The translations under genes were made by a program, and so were the position numbers. From the NCBI GenBank assembly GCA_907165275.2, contig OU015652.1, forward strand, positions 12,849,001 through 12,913,000: 64,000 nt of DNA. The letters are read 5' to 3'. The number at the start of each line of letters is the position of its first letter. Position 1 is the first letter of the stretch. Under the pieces are notes generated by a model. The model had not been told where the DNA came from and made no database searches. It saw only the letters and a list, made by a program, of their open reading frames with translations. Source of the stretch: Zygaena filipendulae. Lineage: Eukaryota; Arthropoda; Insecta; Lepidoptera; Zygaenidae. Of this stretch, positions 11,801-23,275 are shown piece after piece.

Positions 11801-11855
11801 TCGCCATGTCTGTCAAATCGCGCGCGACGCCATCTTTCTTTTGTTGCCGAACCAT
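8811..11855 (-). CDS. Mitochondrial carrier B, SLC25A34/35-like
   Basis: Model: complement(join(8811..9004,9963..10181,10833..11083,11575..11855)), 945 nt, 314 residues. The first ATG is at 11855, because the reading frame further upstream has no ATG, only TTG. This gives 16 to 18 extra N-terminal residues (MVRQQKKDGVARD) over the paralogs. Signature motifs are NPIEVVKTR, TPFFLVKTR and NPFDVAATR. The C-terminal part has YKGVGANYMRLGPHTVL. Exon 2 (251 nt) and exon 3 (219 nt) together span exactly what is 327 plus 143 nt in carrier C, so this copy lacks the intron between those blocks and has a different one. Its exons, especially 9963-10181, are much more GC-rich than those of A and C. The role is inferred to be inner-membrane metabolite transport; substrate unknown. 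Confidence 0.88.
10190..10640. repeat. Degenerate repeated segment in intron 2 of carrier B
   Basis: Phrases of the form GGGTGTAAATTTAAACGGAA recur at about 10,189, 10,456 and 10,558, with another at 38,972. The stretch also contains AGCCAGGCCTCCCGCC. The element type is not recognised. Confidence 0.35.
11232..11410 (-). mobile_element. Helitron-like element, minus orientation
   Basis: It begins CTAGCTGTCCCCGCGG, continues GGGATAAAAAGTACCCTAT, and fades out after GATCCAGAGATTACATATGC. It lies in intron 1 of carrier B. Confidence 0.65.
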
Positions 11856-12910
11856 GTTTTTAGCGGTAACCAAGTACCATTAGAACTTAGCGGTTCTTTG
11901 TGTGTCTGTGAAAAATCAAAGATCTATATCAATATGATATCAATCAATGTTTGACTGCGTTTTAATCACCATCGATACTATAGTAGGTATTATTCAGATA
12001 AAATGTTCGTTTTCGTTTGTCGGAGGGTAATTTCTGGAAATACTGAACCGATTTTAAAAATTATTTCACTAATGGGTAGCAGCTACGGTAGGTATCCTAG
12101 TATCCTTGCATTGTTTGGATGAATGAATAAATAAAATAATTAAATATTGTCACGGCACTTTAATTTATTTTCATTATAACGACACCGCATGTTAAAATTT
12201 AATTATAATGTAAAATAATGCTATTTATTGGTTACAGGAAATAAGAATATTTTTTTTATTTTTTTCAACCATTTATTGCAGCAAATAAATAGATTAATAA
12301 TTTACTAGGTACATAAATATAAATAACAATATGAAATTAAAATAAATAATATAGTAATATTATACATAGTTAACTACGTTAAAACCAATCACTAAACTAT
12401 AGTTTATTATACACAAACAAAAATTAAAGTATTTGTACCATAGATATCTAAACACTGAGATTTCTCTATTCTTTGGGTTACAGAATATATTTTGAAGATA
12501 TCCGCTCCTAAACTAGAACATATAAGTAGGTATATTAAAGATGAACAAATAATATTGTGATCTTTTGTTATTTACAAGTTAAAATGGATGTTACTAAGAA
12601 AGTTAGTATAATATTTTAGTAAATGCTCTATCTATATAATATATATAAACGAATACATTTTCTTGTATAAGTAATCGTAACTAAATGCTGGGTGGTATAT
12701 TATTTAATTTCAATAATACTGTGACGATATCTACACGTTTCTATATTTTCTTAATATAACTTAAAAATACAATACAATGAAATTTCATGTAAAAGTATAA
12801 TATTTACTTATTTACTTATAATTCGACGTATATTCGTTAGGTATGGTCGAAACTCCATTGAGTTTTCGCAATATTTGATTTTTAAGGAAGTTTCGCGGTG
12901 TAAGGGCGGC

Positions 12911-12951
12911 GCCACAGTCTCGGCGGCGGCGGTGGCCGCCGAGACTGTGGC
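12911..12951. repeat. GC-rich 17-bp perfect inverted repeat
   Basis: Arms GCCACAGTCTCGGCGGC and GCCGCCGAGACTGTGGC pair exactly around the 7-nt loop GGCGGTG. It stands in AT-rich intergenic DNA. Function unknown. Confidence 0.85.
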
Positions 12952-13353
12952 CAAGGGGTAAGAATTCGACACGCACTTCCGGCGCTTGCCAATGTACAGT
13001 TCGTTTTTATATTTACTCTAAAGAAGCTAAACTCCTCACACACACGCTTTTCATAAAAATCATACCATTTTAACTACAAAACTTGTAACTTATTTTTTAC
13101 TAAAAAAAGTAAAGAGTTGGAAATCTACTGCGGATTTTAATAAAATTATTTGATACGATAGATACAACAAATGATGAATATTGCTGGGATAGGTAGAGTT
13201 GGTAATCGCAGCCATTTTTGTAAATGAACGAAGAGCATTGAAATATCGTATCGATCGTAGTAATCCGGAGTAGCATTTTTGCGATTTTCCGATTAATTAA
13301 ATATCGTTAATTATTGCGTTAACAGGCTCTGACTACCAATGAGTAGAGTTTAA

Positions 13354-13574
13354 CGGCCGCCCTCAGTCGTTATAATGATTAGTTAAAACGATTTTAACAA
13401 CAAAACCGCGGCACTCAGAGACGTGCATTAAATTAATGTTAGTTGGCACTCAACTAAATTTATCTTAATTAGTTAAAAGCCAATTAACATTAGTGAGCGC
13501 GGCAACTGAGAACGGCAGTTTTGTTTTTAAAATTACTTAAAATCAAGTCATTAAAACGACTCTGAGTGTGGCCG
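13354..13574. mobile_element. Fold-back MITE, PIF/Harbinger-type, copy 1
   Basis: Terminal CGGCCG and the internal words TTAATGTTAGTTGGCA and GCCAATTAACATTA form an imperfect long palindrome. It is flanked by TAA at 13,351-13,353 and 13,575-13,577. It is the most diverged of five copies in the window. Confidence 0.75.
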
Positions 13575-14084
13575 TAACTTTATTAAGGAACTATTTTACC
13601 TAGGTACTAAATTCAGGTACTTAACTATCGTACGATCAACCACCGCAGACTCCTGACACAGAAATATTTTGGGTGACGGAAAATCAATATTACACGGTAT
13701 AATTAATTTGCAATTCTAATTTCAACGCAATAGAGTTGAAATTTCAACGATGCAGATGTGTGTAAAAAAAAAATCTTTTTAGGTACACCATTAGCGTTGA
13801 AATTTCAGTTCTAATATCGTAATATTAAGGTTTATTCGGCACCTAAACATCCCTGCCATGCCGCCCCGCCAGTGTATTATATATTATAGAATAATGACGA
13901 GTGAGAATGCTCTATTTCAAAATTGGTCTAATTAGATCTATGTAAGGACTTGTTGAATCTAATTGCAATGGTAATAAAGTTCAAAACTGTGAACTGTCGA
14001 AAGTGTTAAACTATGTTCCGATACTGACATGAGTACACGACATTTACTGCTAAATTACTCCAGAATCTCCAAATAATCTAACTA

Positions 14085-16131
14085 TCACGCCTTCAGCTCC
14101 ACAGTTTCCTGTAGATCTTTTAACATATCCCAAAATACCAATAGAAGTACGGTATGAGGCGCCTGCCTCAAGTACGAAGGCCCTATGCCTTTGTAGAAGG
14201 CCAGTAGGCCCTCGGTCCTCGTGATCTTCCGGGCGCAGTCAGCGATGCCGGAATATAGAACACCGCGCCCGGTTGCGTCTACGGCTGAGGAGAAATTAAA
14301 AAAAAAACTCAATTGTCTATGTTTAAAATAGTAATAAATAACACCATAGAACCGAGAAATAATATCGAGTTGCGTCAACTTTCCCCCGCGATAATTTTGG
14401 AATTTCCTTGGGAATTTCAGGATAAACTATACATATAAACCTTCCTCTTGATTACTCTATTACTCTATCTATTGGTGAAAACCGGCATGAAAATCCATTA
14501 AGTGGTTTTTGAGTTTATCGTGAACAGACAAACAGACAACGCGTGGAGGATTTGTTAGATATGGTATAGAATTAGAGATGTGGTTGTGGGATAGAGAATA
14601 GATTGAACATTCTCATAAAATTGACCACTATCTAAAATGAGACAAAATGACTGTGCAGCTATTAGCTACTCGTCTTTTATTCCATAAGTCTAAAGGCCAC
14701 AGTATGGTGTTTATTTTTATTATATAATTTATCAATTACCTTGATTATAAAGGCGTGTCATGATAACATCCATGGGTGTTAAGGCCACAGTTTTCACCAA
14801 GGCACTAATGTTGCTGGCCACAAATGCTGATAGGTATCTGGATTGCTGAAACACCTTGTTGTCGTCCATCCATTCTTTGCATCTGGAATAGTATTTTTAT
14901 ATTTGGAATAAGAAAAAAAAACAATTTACTATGTGCCAGTACTACACTAATACTATGTATTATGATTAATGTTATCTTATCTACAAGACATTGGTAGTCA
15001 CTGTAGAAAAATAATTACTAAGAAAAATAGAGACAAGAAGAAAAATAGACAAAGAATAGACCAAGAAAATTTTGAAAATTTGCTGAAAGGAAGGAATTTT
15101 GAAAAGGTATTATACCATAGACTTTTTTTTTCGTTTATTTATCCTATACCTATAGGAAAGGCTAAGAGTACATGGCCCATACTGCCAGTTCTTATTTATA
15201 GTATAGACCATAACATAATATAAATTAGTATAAACTTTTATCTTCAATATTAATTTATCACTTAAAATTATTGATCCACATCACTTCTCATGCTGCATTC
15301 AAAAAACAAGCATTATATTGCATCGCTTCATTCTTCAGATATATTCTTTACAATATAGTATCACTAACCTACATTGTAAACAATATATCTTGGAATGAAG
15401 CGATGAATATAATAACGATCAAACTTCACTTGGTAAGTTCGTTAGATCATATATGTATAATACTTACATAGAATATGAAGCAATTTGCGATGCAGACCCA
15501 ATAGAATTTCTTAGCATCATACCATGAGCTCCTCTCCATAAGCCAAGCAATCCATTTTTCCTGTAAATTTTCTTTATAGCATAGGTCAAGCCAGAGTGAG
15601 CATGCTGTGTGCCAACAGCAATCTTCTCTGAAGAATAAGACATAAGCTGTGTTTTTACAAGCTGCAATGGACTGCCAAAGAATGCTCCAAGCATTCCCGC
15701 TAAAGCCCCAAATGCTAAGCTGTTGCCAAATTTTGTGCTATTGTTTTCATCTCGGAGAAAACCATAGTCATCTGCATGTTGATATACTCCTAAGCTAAAA
15801 AATCAATAATTTATTTATTTACGTGACATAAAAGGGAAACTCAGAATTTATTTTCATTAATCAAAGAAATTTTTAATAAAAAATTAACTTACCGTACACC
15901 ATTTACAACTAATTGAAACCATAAAGCTGGAACTAAGCCTTTTTGTAGTGCCGTAATTCCATCATGTTTAACTATAGTATACATTGCATGTGGGATGTTC
16001 TTATAGTAAACCGCATGCTGCCCTCTAGCGCGCAACTCTCCTTGCAATTGCATACGTGTTTTAACCACATCAAAGGGATTACTGAAGAAACCAGCACCAA
16101 CACCTGCCAGACCTCCCACCAGAAAATCCAT
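14085..16131 (-). CDS. Mitochondrial carrier C, SLC25A34/35-like
   Basis: Model: complement(join(14085..14284,14740..14882,15468..15794,15893..16131)), 909 nt, 302 residues. The start is ATG at 16131 (MDFLVGG); upstream codons run into a stop without another ATG. The signature motifs are [18 protein letters not shown] and TPMDVIMTR, with LQGELRARG after the first and [15 protein letters not shown] near the end. It has the simplest structure of the four: the 327-nt middle exon is unbroken, which makes it a useful reference for the other copies. Exons are AT-rich. Intron 2 contains a long miRNA-like hairpin (15,312-15,412) and the last intron a decayed Helitron-like copy. The first coding exon faces the DUF4776-like gene starting at 17,314, so the two are divergent, about 1.2 kb apart. 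Confidence 0.9.
14378..14575 (-). mobile_element. Decayed Helitron-like element, minus orientation
   Basis: The order CCCCCGCGATAATTTTGG, TTGGGAATTTCAGGATAAAC, GTGAACAGACAAACAGAC matches the body of other minus copies. Both ends are poorly preserved. It lies in the last intron of carrier C. Confidence 0.5.
15312..15412. ncRNA. Long hairpin, candidate miRNA precursor
   Basis: The left arm 15,312-15,354 and right arm 15,373-15,412 pair over about 38 of 43 positions around a loop of about 18 nt. Paired blocks are ATTATATT, CATCGCTTCATTC, AGATATATT and TTTACAAT, broken by one bulge, one small internal loop and one mismatch. The hairpin folds on either strand. It lies in intron 2 of carrier C. 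A single fold-back transposon is the main alternative. No known miRNA seed was recognised. Confidence 0.45.
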
Positions 16132-17313
16132 TGCACTACGAAATATTTTTGAATTCAATTTTTAATGCAAAAGGCATAGGAACACAAAACAGAGTTTTTA
16201 GTAAAGCTTATTTTTTTTTATTAGAAACAAGTAAAACATGTAGTATTAGAAAGTTTAAATAATCCATGTTTGTTCTTAACTTTTAACCAAATGTTAAATT
16301 TCAAGTTTAAATAGCATAGTGCACTTTAACCCTGTTTAACTCATAGATATTATTATTTTTTCAAATCAAGTTCCATGCAGTTGAAGACTGTTGTTGTGTA
16401 AATGTTAAGTGTATTTCAACACATTTGATTTTAATAAGTTGTTACATACGTAAAGTTTAAAAAAACCATGTGAAAAGGTTAGTACGATGGGGACAGTTAA
16501 GTTAGGTACACTTTTACAGAAGTAGGTAAACCTTACAAGTTACAACTTATTATTTCCACTCGACACAGAATCCACATAATTATTAGGATTGAATCAAGTT
16601 TACGTAATAGATTACGAATTATTATGTACATGTTACACAATTTTAATGATCCATTAAAACGCAAATAAAATAGTAGTTATGAGATAAACCTGATAAAATT
16701 TAATTTTCAGCTATGTTAACAACATCTTCGATAGTTCCATTTCCATGGTTTCGTTGTGGCTGCCCACGTATGTACCGTGCCCGGACTGGAAGATCTCTGA
16801 ACTAAACTATTTTTTCTTTAAAAAATAGGTACTGAAAACTCGATTTTTAAACTGTCTAGCATATGTTTCGAGCCTACAACCACCCTACAACATAGTGCAA
16901 ACCGTGGTAAAAGCACAAATTAACTAGACATATGTCTGGTAAAAGGTATTAAAATTAAATGGAATCTAACCAGAGAGAAGTGAACCTAACCTAAGAAGAA
17001 ATGTCAAAATCAGCTGATCAGCTGACTGCTGGCCTACCTACCTATTATATCTATGGGCAGAGAGAAGGTAATCACTACGTTTTATCTATGGGGTTTTCGT
17101 TCAAAAATGCTGGCTGGTTTGAAAATTATATTTGAAATGAATTTTTTCAGCACAAGCTAAATATCCTAAATATTATCTGTCAAAATTTAAATTTTAAGTT
17201 TACTTTTTACTTTGTATTTATTTTTATTTGAATAATAAACGGGCATTATGTGAAGCAAAATTAATTTTTACGATTAAATTACTTACTAAAAAAATTTACC
17301 AAAAACACCGAAA
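16132..17313. other. Divergent intergenic region, carrier C to DUF4776-like gene 1
   Basis: AT-rich region presumed to hold the promoters of both divergent genes. No clear TATA box was identified. A segment at about 17,054-17,095 (GGTAATCACTACGTTTTATC) recurs in altered form near 37,030 and 45,885. Confidence 0.5.
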
Positions 17314-20300
17314 ATGGCAGTCTCAAATGCAATGTTTCTATTTGAGGTAGTAGTGCAAAGTGTCAAGAGTTTGGTGGAGAGTCGCCACCTAATGATCAGG
17401 AGTGACTTTGCTGATATTTTTTCTCTAGAGTTGAAAGATCCTAAACAGATGCATATAGTAATGCCAGAGCCTCCTCCTTTGCCACCGGAAACGGGGAAAA
17501 AAAAGAAAGCTAAACCGAAACCAAAAAAAGGGAAGAAGGGGAAAGTGGAGGAGCCTCCTCCAGAACCCGTGATACAATCAGGACAATCAGTCTTGTTCAC
17601 AAGCAGCGCTGAGTTTTTAATTCAAAGTATGCTAAAATTTCCCATGGAAGTCTCTCTTTGGAGTAAAGAAGACAGTCTAGTGTATATAGGCTCCAGCTTT
17701 CTGCCTTGGGATCAAATGTTTCTTGAGTATTTAGAAAGCATTTGTAATTTCAAGGAACCCCTTCCCGTCACTGTGAATGAAGAGTACAATGTTTTTGAGG
17801 AGGGTACCGCTAAATTAATGGCGAAGTTAGGTATTCAAATTAAATTGACGTATTTAAGCGACAAATGCACGACCTCATTCCGAACCCTCTCCGAGGACCC
17901 AACTGTAAAGAAATGTCTCTACACAGGTATTAATTCAAAGACGACATCCTTTATATGTACGATGAAAACTACAGATGAGGACTTTGAAAATAACTGTAAT
18001 AAAATCGAAAATAATTACATCAAAGACAAACCTAAACCTACTAATGTTATTTATGCTGATTATAAAAATGCGCCAGGTGCTAATCTTACATTCTTTAACG
18101 AAGGAGATTATTGTTGCATGGGAAATGCTGATAAACCCCCAGAATCCATATACAAAGCACCTGAAACGTTGCCTGATATCGATTATATCATTGATTATGT
18201 CAGAAAGATTATTGTCTCTTGTAATGATAATATGAGAATGTTGACGCCTCGACCCACCATTAGACCTAGAGTAAAGGCAACTGATATTGACAGACTGTGT
18301 TACTGCAAAGAGACGAAATGGCCAGAAGGGGAACTTGCAGAAAGATTTAAGAAAGAAACGCAAAGTGCTCCCTGCCCAATGTGTGTAAACGCAGGGAAAA
18401 AAGTAGAGGGTAGTCGCGGAGCCGTCTTTGACATAGCTAACATAAGGGGTCCTTGTGGGAGACCAGATTGCAGAATAGCCAGAGATTTGCGATCCTATAT
18501 CGAAACCTTAGTTGAAGAAGACAACAAGGAAATTAAAATTGACGATATATTTGGACCTTGCGGAAGCAAAGATTGTTCGTTGGCTGAAAAGATACAACAG
18601 TTTCTACGTCATGAAGGATTGTTTAAGATGGGTCAGAATCTAGAAGGTCTCTCAACACAATGCGCATGCTTGAAGGTAATGCAGAAAGCCTTGGTCAAAA
18701 AGGACTCCTGTCAATCAGTATGTTCTAATGATTGTGAAAATAGTGATAGCGACACTGTTCCCTGCGGAGGAGCAGGTTGTCCTTTCAAAAAGGGTTCATC
18801 GAAGCAACAAGTTTACAACGTCTATTATTTCACTGTTGAACACGATTTCGATAGAAAATCGGGTAATGACACTCCGTCGGATGACACACCTCTGAAGTAC
18901 AAATATTGTGCTCCTGATTGTCCCAGTATGAAGACATCTGAAAACGTTTCATGCTCAAAGAGCACTTGTTCCTCTTTAACTAATAAGACAGAGAAAAAGA
19001 AATCTGAAGAGTCGAAGTGCAAAAGTCCGGTTTGTCCAGACCAAGATGAAGACATGCCACCAAGTCCAGCTGACAGTAACGTTGTAATAAACTTAGAAGA
19101 CATTCACAACCCTTGCTGTGTTAAAACATGCGATGTAGCAGAAAAAGTCAAAGATTTCATCGTTGATGCCGTTATGAATAAAAAGAACAAGCTAGCCATC
19201 CAAGACGAAGACCCGTGCTACTGTGACTGCGTATGTACATTTAATTTTTCGAAGAAAACCACTTATTGTGCGGTTTGTGGTGGATACGAGTGCTTAGGCG
19301 ATGACATGAAGACCCAGCCTGAGTACGCGAAACCTCATCCCTGCCCTGTTTATCACAAACTGTATGATAAGAAGTACATAAAAACACCTAATCCTTGGCC
19401 CGATGAGGACACTTCTCACGATAATAAGCAGCTTGACAAAGTAAGTACAAAAAGTTCGAGGACAACGGCATCGAAGTTTGCCCCCTCACGTGATAGAAGC
19501 GAAAGGAAACTCACAACGTCTCGATCAGCGAAATCATTCCATGATCGGAAGTCCGAGAAAAAGGACGCTAGTGAAGAGAAGGTAAAAAAAACTAAACAAG
19601 AAACAAAGAAAATTGGGAAATTCACAGCCAATGTCGAGGAGCGTGCGTATTGTAATCAAAAGAGCCGAAAATGCATTTTTATTTTTTCAGATACTATCTG
19701 GTAAGTAGATTAATTATTTTTTATCTTTCAGCGGCGCAAGTAGTAGAAAAAAAACCGCAAACTAAATATCCTTACCCTCCGGTGCCAAAGAAGATGGGTT
19801 GGAATTGGATTGCTGAAGACATACCAGGAATGAAGGTAGAGCGTTTAATAAAAAAGTTAAATAATATTTGAAAACTAGCTGTTCCTTGCGGTTTAGGTAC
19901 CCGCGATGATTTCGGAGTTCCCGCAGGAATTCCGGGATAAAAAGTTCCCTATGTCCTTATCTCTGTACAGCTGAAAACGTGTATGCAAAATTTCATAATG
20001 ATCGGTTGAGCCGTTAAGGCGTGAAAGCGTAATAAAAAAAAACTCACTTTCGCATTTATAAAGGATTTCTGAATTTTCCTATCTAAATTTATATTCATCA
20101 TTTATTTCTTATATTAAACATAATAAAACTAAACCAAGTATACAGGATGTTACAGAAAGGTGTAGTCATATTCAGGGATCGTGTTAATTAATTAATTTAT
20201 TTATTTAATCCTTTATTGCACAATGTAACAATGTTACAGTACCTAAAGAAAAAGGAGAAAGAAAGAATTTGTTCATGTTTCGTTAATTGTTAATGATTTA

Positions 20301-22145
20301 GAAAAATTTAACATTAGTACTAAACGCAAAAGTTCAACTTCAAAAATACAAACCAGGCAGTTATGTAGCTATACTTACGTGTATTTCCTACATGATACGA
20401 ACACCTACACAAGTTTTTACCGATTTCTTGCTAGTTGGACGTACTGCGCCTAAAGCTTCTGAAAGTATAATAACTAGATATACTAATTATTAACTTATCT
20501 TAAAATCTTATTTAAAATTTCATAACTAATTGCGAAATATACGTTTAGTAAATTAAATCTTTAATAATTTCTGAAAACTTAAAAATACTAACTGTCAGTT
20601 GAGTAATCTAATGTTGACGTTACGTTACAGCCACGCCCAAGCTGGCGCCCAGGTGCTGCGAATAAAATCTTAGTACGAAGATACAGAGCCATGAGAGAAG
20701 GAGTAGATATAATTGCCAAAAAGAAGAGGGCCATGCTGAACCGAAAAAGGAAAATAGAAGCAAAACCGACACTCATAGTGAAAAAACGGGATGGCGAGTA
20801 TACAGTACAAATGGAAGTGCTCAAGAAATATTCAAAAGAGAGACTTCTGTTCCAATACCCATATGATGATAAAGCACCACTTTTCTACACAATAGGAAAA
20901 ACAGAGGAAGAAAAGAAAAAAATCCAAAAACAGCGCGAGAGAAAAGAACGGCGGGAAACAAGAAGAAAAAGTCGTCTCTTACAATCGAGTTTTAGGGATA
21001 AATGTCAGGAAATATGCCTCAAAGCATACAACCAGGCTATTGGGATTCTTCCTCTGCCTAATCCAAACGATCCTGAATGTCCTTGTTCGACTGACGCCGC
21101 TGGGAATATAAGTCCGCCTATAGATTCTTGTTCTTGTTCCGATGAAGATAGTTTCTCTAGCAGCGATACCGATGAAGATGAATGGACTATAGAATTCAGT
21201 CCTCCTGCAGCTAAATGGGATATTAGAGCTAAACATCCACCGATACTATGCGATAACGACAGTCAATACAACTATTTAGATTACAAAGTTAAATTGTTAG
21301 ACAAGAGCGGCAATCCAGTTCCTAGATATTTCAAAGGTCCGGATGGAAAACAAGAATGCAGCGATTTAGGTGGATTTTGGAGTCCCGAACACATTTGGCT
21401 AGAAATCAATAAAGACGGTTATATCGGACCAGATAATCGATGGGTTCCAATGAACTTTATAGGGCCCGATGGTATGTTTTATTCTGCAGAAGATGGCTTC
21501 TTCACTGATAGCTCCGGTAAAACGATGAAAATCGGTATAGATGGTTATATTGACAAAGATGGCAAATGGGCATGGTATAGAGGCCGGACGAGAAGTGTTG
21601 TATCAAAATCAACAATGTCAGTTGACCCAAAAAAATCTGCAAAGGGAGGTAAAGCAGATCCAGCAGCCAAAACCGATGTCAAAGGCAAAGTGGCTCCGCC
21701 TCTTGCAAAGGGTAAAGCTGCTGATAAAAAGGTACCTTCTCCAACACTTAAGAAAGGAGGTGGTAAAGATCAAGTCAAGAAAACAGTTTCATACTCAGCA
21801 GGTAAAGGTAAGAACCCAGTCGTGATGAGTGTTTCAATGAATTATGAAAGATGTAAACTGCCACAACTTCCAATGACAGACAGCATGAAGCTCATGGACC
21901 CAAAAAAACTTGCTCGTTACCGTGAAATAATGAAAGGACTCGAAATGTACGATGACCTAGTAGAGCTCAAGCCACCAGTGAAGACCAGTAGAGCTTCCAA
22001 TACGTCAAGAAAGAAAATATCTCCATTTACAATGCGCATGTTCAGTAAGAGAAATAACACACACACATTAGCGACACTAGCATCGTCATCGAACGCATCT
22101 TCCAGATCAAGAAGTCCTTACAATTTTGCGAGTCCGTACTCATAG
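17314..22145 (+). CDS. Cys-rich DUF4776/DUF4770-like protein, copy 1
   Basis: Model: join(17314..19642,19732..19835,20631..22145), 3948 nt, 1315 residues, ATG at 17314. The first donor (GAGC/GTGCGT) was chosen because it keeps phase with the next exon. The N-terminal part (MFLFEVVVQSVKS, FADIFSLELKDP) resembles a C2-like fold and recalls insect family DUF4776; this name is from memory. Three repeats of the type PCG--DC-(L/V)AEK lie near residues 380-620, followed by a Cys cluster (CYCDCVC, YCAVCGGYEC) and HPCPVYHKL. Exon 2 gives KKMGWNWIAEDIPGMK. The last exon begins RPSWRPGAANK, has basic KQRERKERRETRRK, FRDKCQEICLKAYNQAIGIL, an acidic EDEW(T/F) block and DGYI-type repeats (FKGPDGKQECSDLGGFW). 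There is no signal peptide and no membrane segment. A poly(A) signal AATAAA is at 22,249. Function unknown. Confidence 0.82.
19691..19700 (+). other. Possible 10-nt microexon
   Basis: ATACTATCTG is flanked by TTTTTTCAG on the left and GTAAGT on the right, both strong splice sites. It is not needed for the main model. Using it would demand a weaker phase-0 donor upstream, so it is only a candidate. Confidence 0.2.
19875..20067 (-). mobile_element. Helitron-like element, minus orientation
   Basis: It starts CTAGCTGTTCCTTGCGG, passes through GGAATTCCGGGATAAAAAG and GATCGGTTGAGCCGTTAAGG, and ends TTTCGCATTTATAAAGGA. It lies in intron 2 of DUF4776-like gene 1. Confidence 0.7.
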
Positions 22146-23275
22146 CTTCAACGCTCGTTACAAATTAAGAATATTAGATCGAAAAGTATCCATTCAATTT
22201 GATTAATAATGTTATGTTGTTCCATGTTTTGTGACAGGTTTGCGATTTAATAAACTTATCAATAACTGCTAATTCGATTATATGTATATTTATTTTTTAA
22301 CGATTAATTATTCACTATGCCTATGTTGAATCATTGAACCCCTATCCTCAGACGACTTTTTATTTCGTCTGAGCCCCCATCATCATCATCATCATCTTTT
22401 TTACGGGGAGAAACTTATACCACAGTGTCACATACTGCATGCCTTCTGTGTTGAATCATTGAACCCCCATCCTCAGACGACTTTTTATTTCGTCTGAGCC
22501 CCCATCATCATCATCTTTTTTACGGGGAGAAACTTATACCACCGTGTCACATACTGCATGCCTTCTGGTGTTGCACATGTCTATGGGTGGTGCTAATCAC
22601 TTACCAGGTGTGCCACCTGCTCGTTTGCCCCTATGACATAAAAAAAACGTACTCCGACCGGCTGAAGCTGAGGTGTTTCGATTAATTGCAAATATGGCGT
22701 GATTGCAAGTTTACAAGTCACATATTGTCTGATCCCGTGAGTGACAACTGACAATGCTTATAGGTAGAGGCGATCCTCGCGTTGATAGCGCATTGCATCG
22801 TAGTGCTCGAGTGGCGAGTGCACTTGTAGAGTCTTTTGGTGAGGCCGCGCGCCTTCGGAGGACTGTGAAGTGCGAGGATAATATGGAGGGTTAGAATCAC
22901 GTTCTTAATACCCTCTGCTTATCTGATGGTTACCTTTCCTGCTACGTCTGCGTCTGTGAACTGTATTGATAACATACCGCTTACCTAATAGCGTAGTCTG
23001 ATTGAGAAAATTAGGTTACTTATGATAAATTATTTAATAATAACTACAACTTACTGGCAATGTGGAAACAGTAAGTATAGATTTGACAGTAAATTAACTT
23101 ATAAAACGTAGTGGTTAAATACTCTTTGCTTATTGTGAAAACAAAATTTTTGACACCAATGAAGTAAAACCAAAATTTTTGGTAAATTTTTAAAGGTTTT
23201 GTTTAAAATTTATTTAAATTTATTATGTGATTATTTTTAAATATCTACTTGTCCACGTACGCTTTGAGTTTGGAA
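22146..23275. other. Intergenic region between DUF4776-like copies 1 and 2
   Basis: It holds the 3' UTR of copy 1 with its AATAAA at 22,249-22,254, then a tandem duplication (22,324-22,567) that ends in the CACTTACC repeat tail. The sequence TAAAACGTAGTGGTTAAATA near 23,102 is shared with the solo LTR. No clear promoter element is seen for copy 2. Confidence 0.6.
22324..22567 (+). repeat. Tandem duplication of a 120-125 bp unit
   Basis: Unit 1 starts at 22,324 and unit 2 at 22,449, both with TGTTGAATCATTGAACCCC. Each contains the small inverted repeat CTCAGACGA and TCGTCTGAG and a (CAT)n run that differs in length between units. The second unit runs into the dispersed repeat tail with TTTGCCCCTATGACAT. 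Confidence 0.85.

Larger units (their letters stand above)
11856..14084. other. Intergenic region between carriers B and C
   Basis: No gene is seen. It holds AT-rich sequence at 12,140-12,880, a GC-rich perfect hairpin at 12,911-12,951 and a fold-back element at 13,354-13,574. Confidence 0.6.

Noticed and set aside
14285..14739. A second alternative exon in carrier C, like 4b of carrier D
   Set aside because: The corresponding intron has no frame resembling the fifth-helix segment; the same is true for the corresponding introns of carriers A and B.
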